Of a stretch of 41,610 nucleotides of DNA, positions 1 to 9,531 are shown piece after piece. The first letter of the stretch is position 1. Each line of letters begins with the position of its first letter. This DNA comes from an uncultured Actinomycetes bacterium (GTDB lineage Bacteria; Actinomycetota; Actinomycetes; Nanopelagicales; Nanopelagicaceae). Location: positions 1 to 41,610 of the forward strand of contig CAIQRN010000004.1 of the NCBI GenBank assembly GCA_903874255.1, read 5' to 3'. The translations under genes and the position numbers were made by a program. Below the pieces are notes generated by a model. The model was given only the letters and a program-made list of their open reading frames with translations, made no database searches and had not been told where the DNA came from.

Positions 1-17
1 ACTGTGCCTGTTGCCAT
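1..17 (-). CDS. cspA: Cold-shock protein N-terminus (partial, runs off left edge)
   Basis: Minus strand from 17 reads ATG GCA ACA GGC ACA GT = MATGT(V), as in CspA N-termini (MATGTVKWFN...). A GAAGGA-type SD lies just upstream on the minus strand. Only 17 nt are visible. Confidence 0.6.
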
Positions 18-279
18 GTTTTTACTTTTCCTTCGATATGTGGGTGTTCCGAGAAATCCTCGGATCACGGTCTTCCTCTTGCGCCAGCGATACCGAATAT
101 GTGTTACATGAAACGGGTACTGATTAAGCGTCCGACTGAGGCGAACTCTACCGTCAATTGAGCCGTATGCCTAAAGTGGGACTGGACAGTTTGGGCTTTA
201 ACGGTGTGTAATTAAGGCACTAGCAAGCGTGATGGCGGTCGGGGAAGGTCGCAATTAGCGCCCTTGCTAGGAGTTTTTC

Positions 280-789
280 ATGGAACGTTTGTCTTCATCC
301 TCTGCCCGTGTTTCGGCTCGAGGATTTTTAACCATTCATTCAGCGCCATCTGCTTTGCGTAGCCATATTGATTGGGCCATGCAGAATATCTTGGGCACAA
401 ATGTACAAGTGGTCTGGCAAACACAACCGATGCTGGCGGGTACTTATAAAACTCAGTTGCAGTGGCGAGGCGAATCAGGGGCGGCCGCAGAAATCGCGAG
501 TGTATTGCGCAGTTGGCATTATCTAAATTTTGAAGTTCATGAAAGCAGTGACACCGGGGGAGAGCTATTTAGATTTACTCCGGAGTTAGGAATTCATAGG
601 GCTGCGACCGATGCAAGTGGCGCGGTATTAATCAACGAAAACCAGATAAGCAATGTGTTGCAGAACTCATTTGATGAAGACGCAATCAGAAATGAATTTG
701 CACAGTTGTTGGGAAATTCCTGGGACGAAGCCCTAGAAAAATATAGGGGTGCTGGCATGCAAGAGATTGCTCAACTTCGGGCGATCTAA
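280..789 (+). CDS. DUF3145 family protein (actinobacterial)
   Basis: 169-aa ORF with the DUF3145-like pattern FLTIHSAPSALRSHIDWAMQNILG...QTQPMLAGTYKTQLQWRG...FTPELGIHRA. AGGAG SD at 269-273. Confidence 0.85.
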   Translation: MERLSSSSARVSARGFLTIHSAPSALRSHIDWAMQNILGTNVQVVWQTQPMLAGTYKTQLQWRGESGAAAEIASVLRSWHYLNFEVHESSDTGGELFRFTPELGIHRAATDASGAVLINENQISNVLQNSFDEDAIRNEFAQLLGNSWDEALEKYRGAGMQEIAQLRAI

Positions 790-806
790 AAGGGTAGAAT
801 TCTTTC

Positions 807-1571
807 ATGAGCCAATTAAATGAATCCCCAATTATCACAGTTGAACGCCGAAAGGCAGTTTCAATCATCATCGCTTCAGTAATCGTTTCGCTTGCACTTG
901 GTGTGGGTCTCATGAAAGTTGGTTCCGGCTTTGCTTCGCGAAGCAGTGATGGAATTACAGTTACAGGATCTGCAAAAACAACAGCTACTGCTGACAACGC
1001 AGTGTGGGTTTTATCTGTCAGCCTTTCAGCACAAAATGTTGGTGGAGCAGTTTCAAAAGTTGATTCTGATGTAGCGGCGCTTTCAAAGTACTTGGCCAGT
1101 GGCGGAATCCCTGCTGATGCATTAACACTCGGCGCAGTGTCTACCTATGCAAATGAAGAATATGTCAATGGAAATCTCACTGGTCGAGTTCTGTCATATC
1201 GTGCAAGTCGCGATGTAACAGTTCGATCAAAGGATGTGCAGTTAATTTCAAAACTTAGCCAAGGTATCGGCACATTGCTTCAAACTGGAATTCATGTAAA
1301 CAACTATGGTCCTCAGTACTACATCTCAAACTTGCCTGAACTTCGCCCACAGCTAATGAGTGATGCTATGAAAGATGCAAAGACTCGTGGAGAAGCTTTG
1401 ACTAAGGCAGTTGGTGGCACTCTTGGCACACTCGTGAACGTCAAGGCTGGTCCAATTCAAATTACAACTCCGGATTCAACAATGACAGCTGATTACGGCG
1501 CATATGACACAACCACAATTGAAAAAACCGTCACAGCAACTGTTTCTGTAACTTTTAAATCTAACGGTTAA
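807..1571 (+). CDS. SIMPL domain-containing protein (DUF541), membrane-anchored
   Basis: N-terminal TM segment, then GITVTGSAKTTATADNAVWVLSVS...; typical SIMPL/DUF541 layout. Confidence 0.8.
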   Translation: MSQLNESPIITVERRKAVSIIIASVIVSLALGVGLMKVGSGFASRSSDGITVTGSAKTTATADNAVWVLSVSLSAQNVGGAVSKVDSDVAALSKYLASGGIPADALTLGAVSTYANEEYVNGNLTGRVLSYRASRDVTVRSKDVQLISKLSQGIGTLLQTGIHVNNYGPQYYISNLPELRPQLMSDAMKDAKTRGEALTKAVGGTLGTLVNVKAGPIQITTPDSTMTADYGAYDTTTIEKTVTATVSVTFKSNG

Positions 1572-1578
1572 GAACTAA

Positions 1579-2970
1579 CTACAGCGGAATATTGCCGTGT
1601 GCGCCGCGACGATGTGGCGCATCGGCAATAATCGCTGCAATTGCGCTTCGTGTAAGAGTCGGTTGAATAATCTCATCTACTGCGCCGATGTCTACTGCAC
1701 GAGCAACACCACCGGAAATCTTTTCATGTTCAGCAGCAAGTTCTAACTCCATTGCTTCGCGTTGCTCGGCCGGAAGATCAGCCAAAATTCGACGGTGTAA
1801 AACGCGGACTGCGGCAACGGCGCCCATAACCGAAACTTCGGCATTGGGCCAGGCAAGTACTTTTGTTGCACCCAAGGCTTTGGAGTTCATGGCAACAAAT
1901 GCACCGCCATATGCACGTCGAGTTATCAAGGTTACGCGAGGGACAACGGCTTCGCCAAAGGCATGCAGCAATTTAGCGCCACGACGAACTGCGCCTTCCC
2001 ACTCTTGACCAGCACCAGGTAAGAAACCTTGAACGTCGGCAATCACAATTAGTGGAATTCCAAAAGCATCACAGGTGCGAACAAATCGTGCAGCTTTTTC
2101 ACCTGCCGCAGCATCAAGTGCGCCAGCGATATGAGCGGGGTTATTTGCAACTACTCCGACAGTTGCTCCACCTAATCGACCAATTATTGTTGTCATATTT
2201 GGCGCCCACATGGAAAGTAATTCAATGTGTTCGGTTTCTTTATCGAGTAAAGCATCAACCAACGGATGAACTTCATACGTACGTACTTTAGATTCTGGTA
2301 CAAAACTAGAGAGATCAATATCTTCAACTACAGAATTCATGAATCCTTGATTTGCAAAGAGCGCGGTTAGATCGCGAATGTCATCAAATGCTTCGGCTTC
2401 ATTTGCGGCGATGATGTGAGCTAGTCCGCTATTTTTACGGTGGGCCTCGGGTCCACCCAGCAATGCCATATCTATATCTTCACCCGTAACACTTTTAACT
2501 ACATCCGGACCTGTTACAAAGATTCTTCCTTCAGGTGCAAGGACTACAACATCAGTTAGGGCAGGGCCGTATGCGCCACCACCTGCCGTTGGTCCGAGTA
2601 CAAGTGAAAGCTGAGGAATTCGACCACTGGCTGAAATCATTGATTGAAAAACTTCTCCAAATGCATCAAGAGATGCAACGCCATCGCTTAAGCGCGCACC
2701 ACCTGAGTGCCAGATTCCAATAATTGGAACTTGTGCACCCATGGCAGCTTTGTAGGCAGTGACGATAACTTTCGATCCATCTACTCCGAGCGCGCCACTT
2801 TTAATTGTTGCATCTGAGGCAAAGACAACGACTTTGTTTCCCTTAATGGAACCGGTAACTGCAACTATTCCGCAATCGGTACGCGGAATTAAGAATTCAA
2901 AAACTCCATCATCAACTAATCGCGCGATACGGCTTTCGGGATCGCGCGGGTCAATCGACGGAGTTAGCAT
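1579..2970 (-). CDS. accD: Acyl-CoA carboxylase carboxyltransferase (beta) subunit
   Basis: Carboxyltransferase motifs (IGIWHSGGARLSDGVASLDAFGEVF, GPTAGGGAYGPALTD, FVTGPDVVKSVTGE, GGAFVAMNSKALGA). Follows fabF as accD6 follows kasA/kasB in mycobacteria. Confidence 0.9.
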   Translation of the reverse strand: MLTPSIDPRDPESRIARLVDDGVFEFLIPRTDCGIVAVTGSIKGNKVVVFASDATIKSGALGVDGSKVIVTAYKAAMGAQVPIIGIWHSGGARLSDGVASLDAFGEVFQSMISASGRIPQLSLVLGPTAGGGAYGPALTDVVVLAPEGRIFVTGPDVVKSVTGEDIDMALLGGPEAHRKNSGLAHIIAANEAEAFDDIRDLTALFANQGFMNSVVEDIDLSSFVPESKVRTYEVHPLVDALLDKETEHIELLSMWAPNMTTIIGRLGGATVGVVANNPAHIAGALDAAAGEKAARFVRTCDAFGIPLIVIADVQGFLPGAGQEWEGAVRRGAKLLHAFGEAVVPRVTLITRRAYGGAFVAMNSKALGATKVLAWPNAEVSVMGAVAAVRVLHRRILADLPAEQREAMELELAAEHEKISGGVARAVDIGAVDEIIQPTLTRSAIAAIIADAPHRRGAHGNIPL

Positions 2971-4206
2971 TTATATGCTCTTAAATACCAGTACGACGTT
3001 ATGGCCGCCAAAACCAAAAGAGTCATTTAGTGCTGCGATATCGCCGGCAGGTAATGCGCGCGGTTTATCACGAACAACGTCAACAGTGACGGCAGGATCT
3101 AAATCTTCAATATTAATTGTTGGAGGTGCAAGACGATCTTGTAAAGTTTTTACAATAAATACTGATTCAATCGCTCCGGCTCCACCAAGTAAGTGACCTG
3201 TCATTGATTTCGTGGCAGATACCGCGACATGGTCGGCATCAGCACCGAGTGCTGCACGCAAAGCATTTGCTTCGGCAATATCTCCGGCTGGCGTAGAAGT
3301 TGCATGCGCATTGAGGTGAACGATGTCTTTAGTTGTTAAGCCTGAATCACGAAGTGCAAACTTAACTGCGCGTTGAACACCCGCACCATCTGGATCCGGT
3401 GCGGCTATGTGATAACCATCTGAGGACAAACCCTGACCCGCGATTTCGCAATAAATTGTTGCTCCGCGTGCCTTTGCATGTTCATATTCTTCTAGAACAA
3501 GGATTCCGCCACCTTCACCCAAAACAAAGCCATCACGATGTAAATCGTATGGACGAGATGCGCGTTGCGGTTCATCATTTCTAGTTGAAAGAGCTTTCAT
3601 TGCAGCAAAGGCAGCCATCGGCAATGCATGAACTGCCGCTTCGACTCCTCCGCTAACAACGATATCTGCACGATCATTTCGAATCATGTCAAAGGCGTAA
3701 CCAATCGCTTCTGCCCCTGATGCACATGCACTTACTGGAGTATGCACGCCGGCACGCGCTTGTAGTTCCAATCCAACATTTGCTGCGGGACCATTTGGCA
3801 TCAGCATTGGCACTGTGTGCGGACTTACAAGTCGCGCACCTTTTTCTTTGTAAATGTCATATTGATCCAGCAGCGTTGTAACTCCACCGATTCCTGAAGC
3901 AATTACAACACCGAGTCGTTCTTTATCTAATTCAGGTGAACCCGCATCTTTCCAGGCTTCACGAGAGGCAATGAGTGCAAATTGTTCAGAGCGATCCAAG
4001 CGGCGAAGTTCTACCCGCTCCATCTGCTCACTTGGTTCAACTGCCACTCGCGCAGCGAAGTGCACTGGAATAGTTTGTGCCCACTCTTCGGTAAGAGAGC
4101 GAACCCCGCTAGTGCCAGCTAAAAGCGCTGACCAAGAAGAAGTTACATCTCCACCAATCGGTGTTGTGGCACCAAGTCCAGTGACGACTACGCGACGACG
4201 AGACAT
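2971..4206 (-). CDS. fabF: Beta-ketoacyl-ACP synthase II
   Basis: VVVTGLGATTPIGGDV start, active-site TPVSACASGAEAIGYAFD, HATSTPAGD, SFGFGGHNVVLVF end. Confidence 0.95.
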   Translation of the reverse strand: MSRRRVVVTGLGATTPIGGDVTSSWSALLAGTSGVRSLTEEWAQTIPVHFAARVAVEPSEQMERVELRRLDRSEQFALIASREAWKDAGSPELDKERLGVVIASGIGGVTTLLDQYDIYKEKGARLVSPHTVPMLMPNGPAANVGLELQARAGVHTPVSACASGAEAIGYAFDMIRNDRADIVVSGGVEAAVHALPMAAFAAMKALSTRNDEPQRASRPYDLHRDGFVLGEGGGILVLEEYEHAKARGATIYCEIAGQGLSSDGYHIAAPDPDGAGVQRAVKFALRDSGLTTKDIVHLNAHATSTPAGDIAEANALRAALGADADHVAVSATKSMTGHLLGGAGAIESVFIVKTLQDRLAPPTINIEDLDPAVTVDVVRDKPRALPAGDIAALNDSFGFGGHNVVLVFKSI

Positions 4207-4226
4207 AAAATTTAGGCGCTAACTAC

Positions 4227-4475
4227 TTACTTAGCTGCGTCAACGATGAAATTAACTGCATCGCCAACAGTGACAAGACCTTCAACGGCATCGTCAGGAA
4301 TCTTCACGCCAAAACGCTCTTCTGCAGCAACTACAACCTCAACCATGCTGAGAGAATCAACTTCTAGGTCGGTTGTGAAGTTTTTATCGAGTTCAATTGA
4401 TTCAGCAGGAATGCCTGCAACTTCAACAACGATTTCCTTAAGGCCTGCGAGTACATCTGCTTGTGAAAGTGACAT
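4227..4475 (-). CDS. acpP: Acyl carrier protein
   Basis: 82 aa with phosphopantetheine site DLEVDSLSMVEVV. Confidence 0.95.
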   Translation of the reverse strand: MSLSQADVLAGLKEIVVEVAGIPAESIELDKNFTTDLEVDSLSMVEVVVAAEERFGVKIPDDAVEGLVTVGDAVNFIVDAAK

Positions 4476-4584
4476 ATGAAGTGTTCCTTTTCTTTAATCT
4501 TGAGTTCAATAGTTCAACAGGTGGTAATTGTGTATGACCCAGGCGCTTACTTACGAGTATCGACAGGCTTAAGTGGTGCAAATC

Positions 4585-5604
4585 TCAAGGTTGAGGGGGA
4601 AGTTGGACAACCTGCCCCGCATAAACCAAGCCCGCCCCATATCCGATTAGAAGAGCCAATTTGCCGTGCATTTCGGGGTGCTGCTCGAGCAAAATATCCA
4701 TGGCAAGTGGAATTGAGGCCGCTGACGTGTTTCCATTCACTCGGATGTCATCAGCTACAAGAACTGAGTCAGGAAGCTTCATCTCTTTAACCATTGTTTC
4801 GATGATTCGAATATTGGCTTGATGCGGGATGAATACATCAAGTTGATCAACGCTAACACCAGCGGCTTCTAACGCCTTAAGGCCAACCTTGCTCATCGAA
4901 TAAACAGCCCAGCGAAAAACAGTTTGACCTTGCTGTGAAATATTTGGCCAGCCCAACTGTGCAACACCTTTATCAGGTGCATTCCGAAATTCGGTATATG
5001 CCGGCGTCAACATAATTGCATCACGTGAATCGGCATCAGAGCCCCAAATCGCTGGACCGATTTTTGCATCTTCGCTTTGACCGATGATGACTGCACCTGC
5101 GCCATCAGCAAAGATAAAGGCAGTTGCGCGATCATCTGGGTCGGTGAAGTCAGATAGTTTTTCAACTCCAACGACTAAAACATTTTTAGATGTTCCACCG
5201 CGAACTAAATCACTTGCCATTGCAACGCCATAACAAAAACCTGCACATGCAGCACTGATATCGAAAGCTGCGGCCTTTGGATTACCTAGTTCATTGATTA
5301 ACTCAGTTGCCGCACTTGGTGCTTGAAAGGGATATGAAATTGTTGCCAGAATTAAAGTATCAACGTCGGACATAGTTAAATTTGCGCGCTTTAATGCCCT
5401 TTCACATGCAGCCTTTGCCATACTAATAACAGTTTCATCGGGATCAGCAAAACGACGAGATTGAATTCCGGTTCGTTGTTGTATCCATTCATCCGTTGAA
5501 TCAATGCGATCAACTATTTCTGAGTTGGGCACTAAGCGTTTAGGTCGATATGAACCAACTGAAAGTATTTGGCTATTAGTAGTTGGTGAGGATTTGATGA
5601 TCAT
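4585..5604 (-). CDS. fabH: Beta-ketoacyl-ACP synthase III
   Basis: DEWIQQRTGIQSRRFA, active-site FDISAACAGFCYG, FIPHQANIRI, VNGNTSAASIPLA. Confidence 0.95.
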   Translation of the reverse strand: MIIKSSPTTNSQILSVGSYRPKRLVPNSEIVDRIDSTDEWIQQRTGIQSRRFADPDETVISMAKAACERALKRANLTMSDVDTLILATISYPFQAPSAATELINELGNPKAAAFDISAACAGFCYGVAMASDLVRGGTSKNVLVVGVEKLSDFTDPDDRATAFIFADGAGAVIIGQSEDAKIGPAIWGSDADSRDAIMLTPAYTEFRNAPDKGVAQLGWPNISQQGQTVFRWAVYSMSKVGLKALEAAGVSVDQLDVFIPHQANIRIIETMVKEMKLPDSVLVADDIRVNGNTSAASIPLAMDILLEQHPEMHGKLALLIGYGAGLVYAGQVVQLPPQP

Positions 5605-6509
5605 GCGTGCCTTCCTGCGAATTCTCTAGCTGCATCGAGATCATCCGCACTCTTGAGAGCAAATGTTTCAATCTCCGGTACTGCCCGTTTGAGTAAGCCA
5701 ACCAGAGTTCCAGCTGGCGGTAATTCAATGACACCCGTAACACCGAGATTTTTCATGGTTTGCATGCATAGATCCCAGCGAACGGGATTAGCGATTTGGT
5801 TAACGATTCTTTCTAAGACTTCTGCGCCATTAGTCACCTCGGCGCCATCTTTGTTTGAAACTACGGTAACCGAGGTTGGAAAACTTTGAATGCCCGCGGC
5901 CAAATTTTGAAGCGGTTCAACTGCAGGTGACATAAAGTGCGTATGAAAAGCGCCAGCAACTGCAAGTGCACGAACGCGCGATCCTTCGGGGGGATTAAGT
6001 GAAAGGGCTTCAAGTGCCTGTAAATCTCCGGCAGCAACAATTTGTCCGCCACCATTGTCATTTGCTGGAACCAAATCTAAATCTTTCAATTTCGCTAAAA
6101 CCAACTCGCGATCTCCACCCAGGACTGCCGACATTCCCGCGGGGGATTGGGCGGCAGCTTTTGCCATCTCAATTCCACGAACACGAACTAATCGAAGTGC
6201 ATCTTCTTCTGAGATTGCACCACTCAACGCAGCTGCAGCTAATTCACCAACTGAATGCCCAGATGCAAAAGCAAAGTTTTTTATGCCCAACGCGTGTGCA
6301 CCTAATAATGAAGTAGCAACAATGAGTGGTTGTGCATTTGCCGTATCTTTTATTTCATCTGCATCTGCAGATGTTCCAAGGCGCATTAAATCTAAATCGA
6401 TGCGCATCGACCATTGCGAAATTAATTGGTGAAGTTCAGGATTTGCAATCCAAGAATTGAGCATTCCTGGTGTTTGTGATCCTTGGCCAGGAGCGATGAT
6501 TGCTAACAC
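5601..6509 (-). CDS. fabD: Malonyl-CoA:ACP transacylase
   Basis: IAPGQGSQTPGML start, active-site ASGHSVGELAAAALSGA, GAFHTHFMSPA. GTG start; 4-nt overlap with fabH. Confidence 0.95.
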   Translation of the reverse strand: MLAIIAPGQGSQTPGMLNSWIANPELHQLISQWSMRIDLDLMRLGTSADADEIKDTANAQPLIVATSLLGAHALGIKNFAFASGHSVGELAAAALSGAISEEDALRLVRVRGIEMAKAAAQSPAGMSAVLGGDRELVLAKLKDLDLVPANDNGGGQIVAAGDLQALEALSLNPPEGSRVRALAVAGAFHTHFMSPAVEPLQNLAAGIQSFPTSVTVVSNKDGAEVTNGAEVLERIVNQIANPVRWDLCMQTMKNLGVTGVIELPPAGTLVGLLKRAVPEIETFALKSADDLDAAREFAGRHA

Positions 6510-6540
6510 GTTAATAAACTTTACTTGAAAGTGGCAATTA

Positions 6541-8649
6541 CTACCTAGTACGCGTAACTAGCCATACCTGCGCGCTGTGTTGGGCAACAGTGATTTTTGC
6601 TTGAGGGGCTGCGATTGCTGGTTCGTACGTTGCAATTTCCTTAGATGCATCAAAAATGCAACGGTATGCCTCACCCCAAGTGGAATCTGGCAGAGTGAAA
6701 ACTGTTTCGGCAGTTGAAGAGTTCATCAAAAGTAGCAAACCTCGTTTTGGATCTGCTTCGACAAAAACTGTAATGCTTCGCTTTTCTTCATCCTGCCAAT
6801 GATTATCTGTCATTTCACGACCGCCCAATGAAAACCAGGCGATATCTTTTCGCTTTGTTCCTTGATCAACAATTCCTGAGAAAAACTCTGAGGCAACATC
6901 TGCCAAGTAGGTGTCGCGAATTTTTGCAAGCTCTTGCACAGATGCCAAAATATCTGCGGCTTTTTCATCTAGTTCCCAAGGAAGGGCCCAGCCACCATTA
7001 AATGTTAATTCGCTTTCGCTCTCAAAATCTAAGGGGAGTGAGTAAGCGTTATTGGAGCCGTTTTGGGAGCGGCTAGTTTCATCGCCCATGTTGAGCATTG
7101 GAACGCCAGATGAAAGCATTAAAGTTGCCAGCATTGATTTCTTGAGCCAGTGTCTAATCGTATTTATTCCGAGGTCATCGCCTTCGCCTTCAACCCCAAC
7201 ATTCCACGATCTATTTGAATCATTGCCATCGGCATTATTTTCTTGATTGGCCTCGTTATGTTTTTGGTTGTAAGTAACCATGTCATGCAAAGTGAAACCA
7301 TCGTGTGCGGCAATAAAGTTTATTGATGAAGTTGGACCTCGGTAATGGAAAATAGAGCTTGAGCCACTAATACTGCTTGCAATGTCAGATACGCCTTCGC
7401 CATACCCACGGGCCAAATCGCCGAGCCAGAATTGACGCACTGAATCGCGGTAAGCATCGTTCCATTCACGCCACGGATGCGGGAAGTCACCTAATGAATA
7501 TCGTGAAATGTCCCAGGGCTCTGAAATCATTTTGAAATTACGCAAAACAGAGTCTGATTCAATTGCTGACATAAGTGATGAATTAAAAGCGCTATTACTT
7601 GTGTAAAGCGCCGTCGCCAAATCAAATCTAAAGCCATCAACGCCGATAACTTCTACCCACCAACGTAATGAGTCAATAATTTGACGAACTGCATGTGGAT
7701 TGCTCGCCGCGAATGTATTTCCGCAACCGGTCACATCCACATAATTGCCATGTGCATCTTGACGGTAGTAGGCCTTGTTATCAATACCTCGATATGAAAG
7801 CGTTGGTCCGCCCACACCTGCTTCAGCAGTGTGATTGTAAACGACATCCAAAATAACTTCGATACCGCTGGCATGTAATTGATCTACGGACCATTGCAAT
7901 TCGGAAATTGGATCTGCCGTTGCTGCATAATCCGAATGCGGCGCACTAAAAGCAAGCGAGTTATAACCCCAATGATTCTTGCGCCCGCGTTCAAGAGTTG
8001 AGGGCTCGGTGATGAAGGCAGCGATTGGTAAAAGTTCGAGCGCTGTAATACCCAATGATTTCAAATGCGCAATAGTTGAAGAATGCCCAAGTCCTTTATA
8101 CGTTCCACGTTCTTCAAATGGAATGTTGGGGTTCTTTGCAGTCAGACCTTGAACATGAGCTTCATAAATTAAAGTCTTAGCCCATGGAACAAGTGGGCGG
8201 TGAATTTCTCGCACTCGGTGATCGGTAACTACGCTGTATGGAACATTGCCTGCACTATCTCGATCATCACGAATACTTAGATCTCCAGCACCGAATCCAT
8301 CAGTTGCAACATGTCCATAAATTTCAGGGACATATGAAAGTTGTCCATCAAGATGATGCGTGTAGGGATCTATTAACAATTTGGCGGCATTAAATCGCAC
8401 CCCGTTTTCAGGATGCCATGGGCCATAAACACGGTATCCATAGCGTTGCCCCGGTCGAACCCCAGCTAAGTAGCCATGCCAAATTGGGCCATTGCGGTGA
8501 GACATTGCAAAACGCGTTTCGACTAATTTGCCGTTAACTTCATTAAAGAGACAGAGTTCGATCGCATCGGCTGCGTTGGACCAAATGGCAAAATTGGTAC
8601 CGCCTTCAGTGACGGTAGCGCCAAGGGTTCGGGGATCTGCAGGGAGCAC
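6541..8649 (-). CDS. glgX: Glycogen debranching enzyme
   Basis: GH13 motifs: LDVVYNHTAE, GVDGFRFDLATAL, ISEPWD, NFIAAHDGFTLHDMVTYNQKHNEANQENN; N-terminal CBM48-like region. Confidence 0.95.
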   Translation of the reverse strand: MLPADPRTLGATVTEGGTNFAIWSNAADAIELCLFNEVNGKLVETRFAMSHRNGPIWHGYLAGVRPGQRYGYRVYGPWHPENGVRFNAAKLLIDPYTHHLDGQLSYVPEIYGHVATDGFGAGDLSIRDDRDSAGNVPYSVVTDHRVREIHRPLVPWAKTLIYEAHVQGLTAKNPNIPFEERGTYKGLGHSSTIAHLKSLGITALELLPIAAFITEPSTLERGRKNHWGYNSLAFSAPHSDYAATADPISELQWSVDQLHASGIEVILDVVYNHTAEAGVGGPTLSYRGIDNKAYYRQDAHGNYVDVTGCGNTFAASNPHAVRQIIDSLRWWVEVIGVDGFRFDLATALYTSNSAFNSSLMSAIESDSVLRNFKMISEPWDISRYSLGDFPHPWREWNDAYRDSVRQFWLGDLARGYGEGVSDIASSISGSSSIFHYRGPTSSINFIAAHDGFTLHDMVTYNQKHNEANQENNADGNDSNRSWNVGVEGEGDDLGINTIRHWLKKSMLATLMLSSGVPMLNMGDETSRSQNGSNNAYSLPLDFESESELTFNGGWALPWELDEKAADILASVQELAKIRDTYLADVASEFFSGIVDQGTKRKDIAWFSLGGREMTDNHWQDEEKRSITVFVEADPKRGLLLLMNSSTAETVFTLPDSTWGEAYRCIFDASKEIATYEPAIAAPQAKITVAQHSAQVWLVTRTR

Positions 8650-8682
8650 GGCGCAATAATGCCGTAAAAGCCAGGCTTTGGG

Positions 8683-9531
8683 TTACGAAACTCGCGCTTC
8701 AAACACCTCTGGGATGCCAGCTTCTCGATGATTAACAAACTCCGGATAATAAATTACTGCACTTGTTTCCTGGTTAGACCTAAAAATCCTTCTGAGATAC
8801 TCGCATCCAATCAAATAGAGTGCGGCAGGCAACAAATCAACAGATCTCTTGAGAAACCACGGCGTTCCATTTCTTAACATCCATTTTATTGACTCAGACT
8901 TTGGCTTAACCGTGATCGGCTCAAAAGTTATTGGTGAGATATCCCAACGACTGCTTAGAATTTCGCGAAAGTGATGTGCGAGTAGCTGATGCCCAAATTT
9001 TGAAGGATGCATTCGGTCAATGTGCCAAACTTTTCTTTCGTAAATTCCTTCTAAATCGCGGGTTCGTAAAATCTGAGAGCCAAACTCTGCTGCGATTGCT
9101 TGGGTGACTTGATTGACCGCATTTATTCGCCGTTTTAGAACGGTACCTAAAGTTTTTGGCATAGGAACGATTTGGGTGGGATCGTGTAGTTGCAAGAGAA
9201 GGACTTCAGAGCCCGCAGCTTTAAGCGTCTTTATTATGATGCGCAGATTTTGATGAAGGTGTTGCGGGGAAAATCCATTACGCAGCGCATCATTTCCTCC
9301 AACAATAACTGCGGTAATCGTTGGCTGGTGAATTATGGCTTTAGGGAGTTGATCGATAAGCACTTCATCAGATTTTGCACCTGGACGCGAAAGATTTACA
9401 TAAACGAGAGGATCTTGAAAGTTTTTCGCTAAGTAATAGCTCCAACCTTTTGAAACCCCGTTGATATCGGTATCGCCGACGCCTGAAGCCGCGCTATCGC
9501 CTAAAACTGCGAAAACTGCGACTGGTTTCAT
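8683..9531 (-). CDS. SGNH/GDSL-family hydrolase
   Basis: Block I VLGDSAASGVGDT, VGGNDALR (N block), DRMHPSKFGHQLLA (D..H block). Confidence 0.85.
   Translation of the reverse strand: MKPVAVFAVLGDSAASGVGDTDINGVSKGWSYYLAKNFQDPLVYVNLSRPGAKSDEVLIDQLPKAIIHQPTITAVIVGGNDALRNGFSPQHLHQNLRIIIKTLKAAGSEVLLLQLHDPTQIVPMPKTLGTVLKRRINAVNQVTQAIAAEFGSQILRTRDLEGIYERKVWHIDRMHPSKFGHQLLAHHFREILSSRWDISPITFEPITVKPKSESIKWMLRNGTPWFLKRSVDLLPAALYLIGCEYLRRIFRSNQETSAVIYYPEFVNHREAGIPEVFEARVS

Noticed and set aside
4476-4790. Plus-strand ORF across the acpP-fabH gap
   Set aside because: Mostly antisense to fabH with no recognisable domain; the gap itself fits an acpP promoter/leader on the minus strand.
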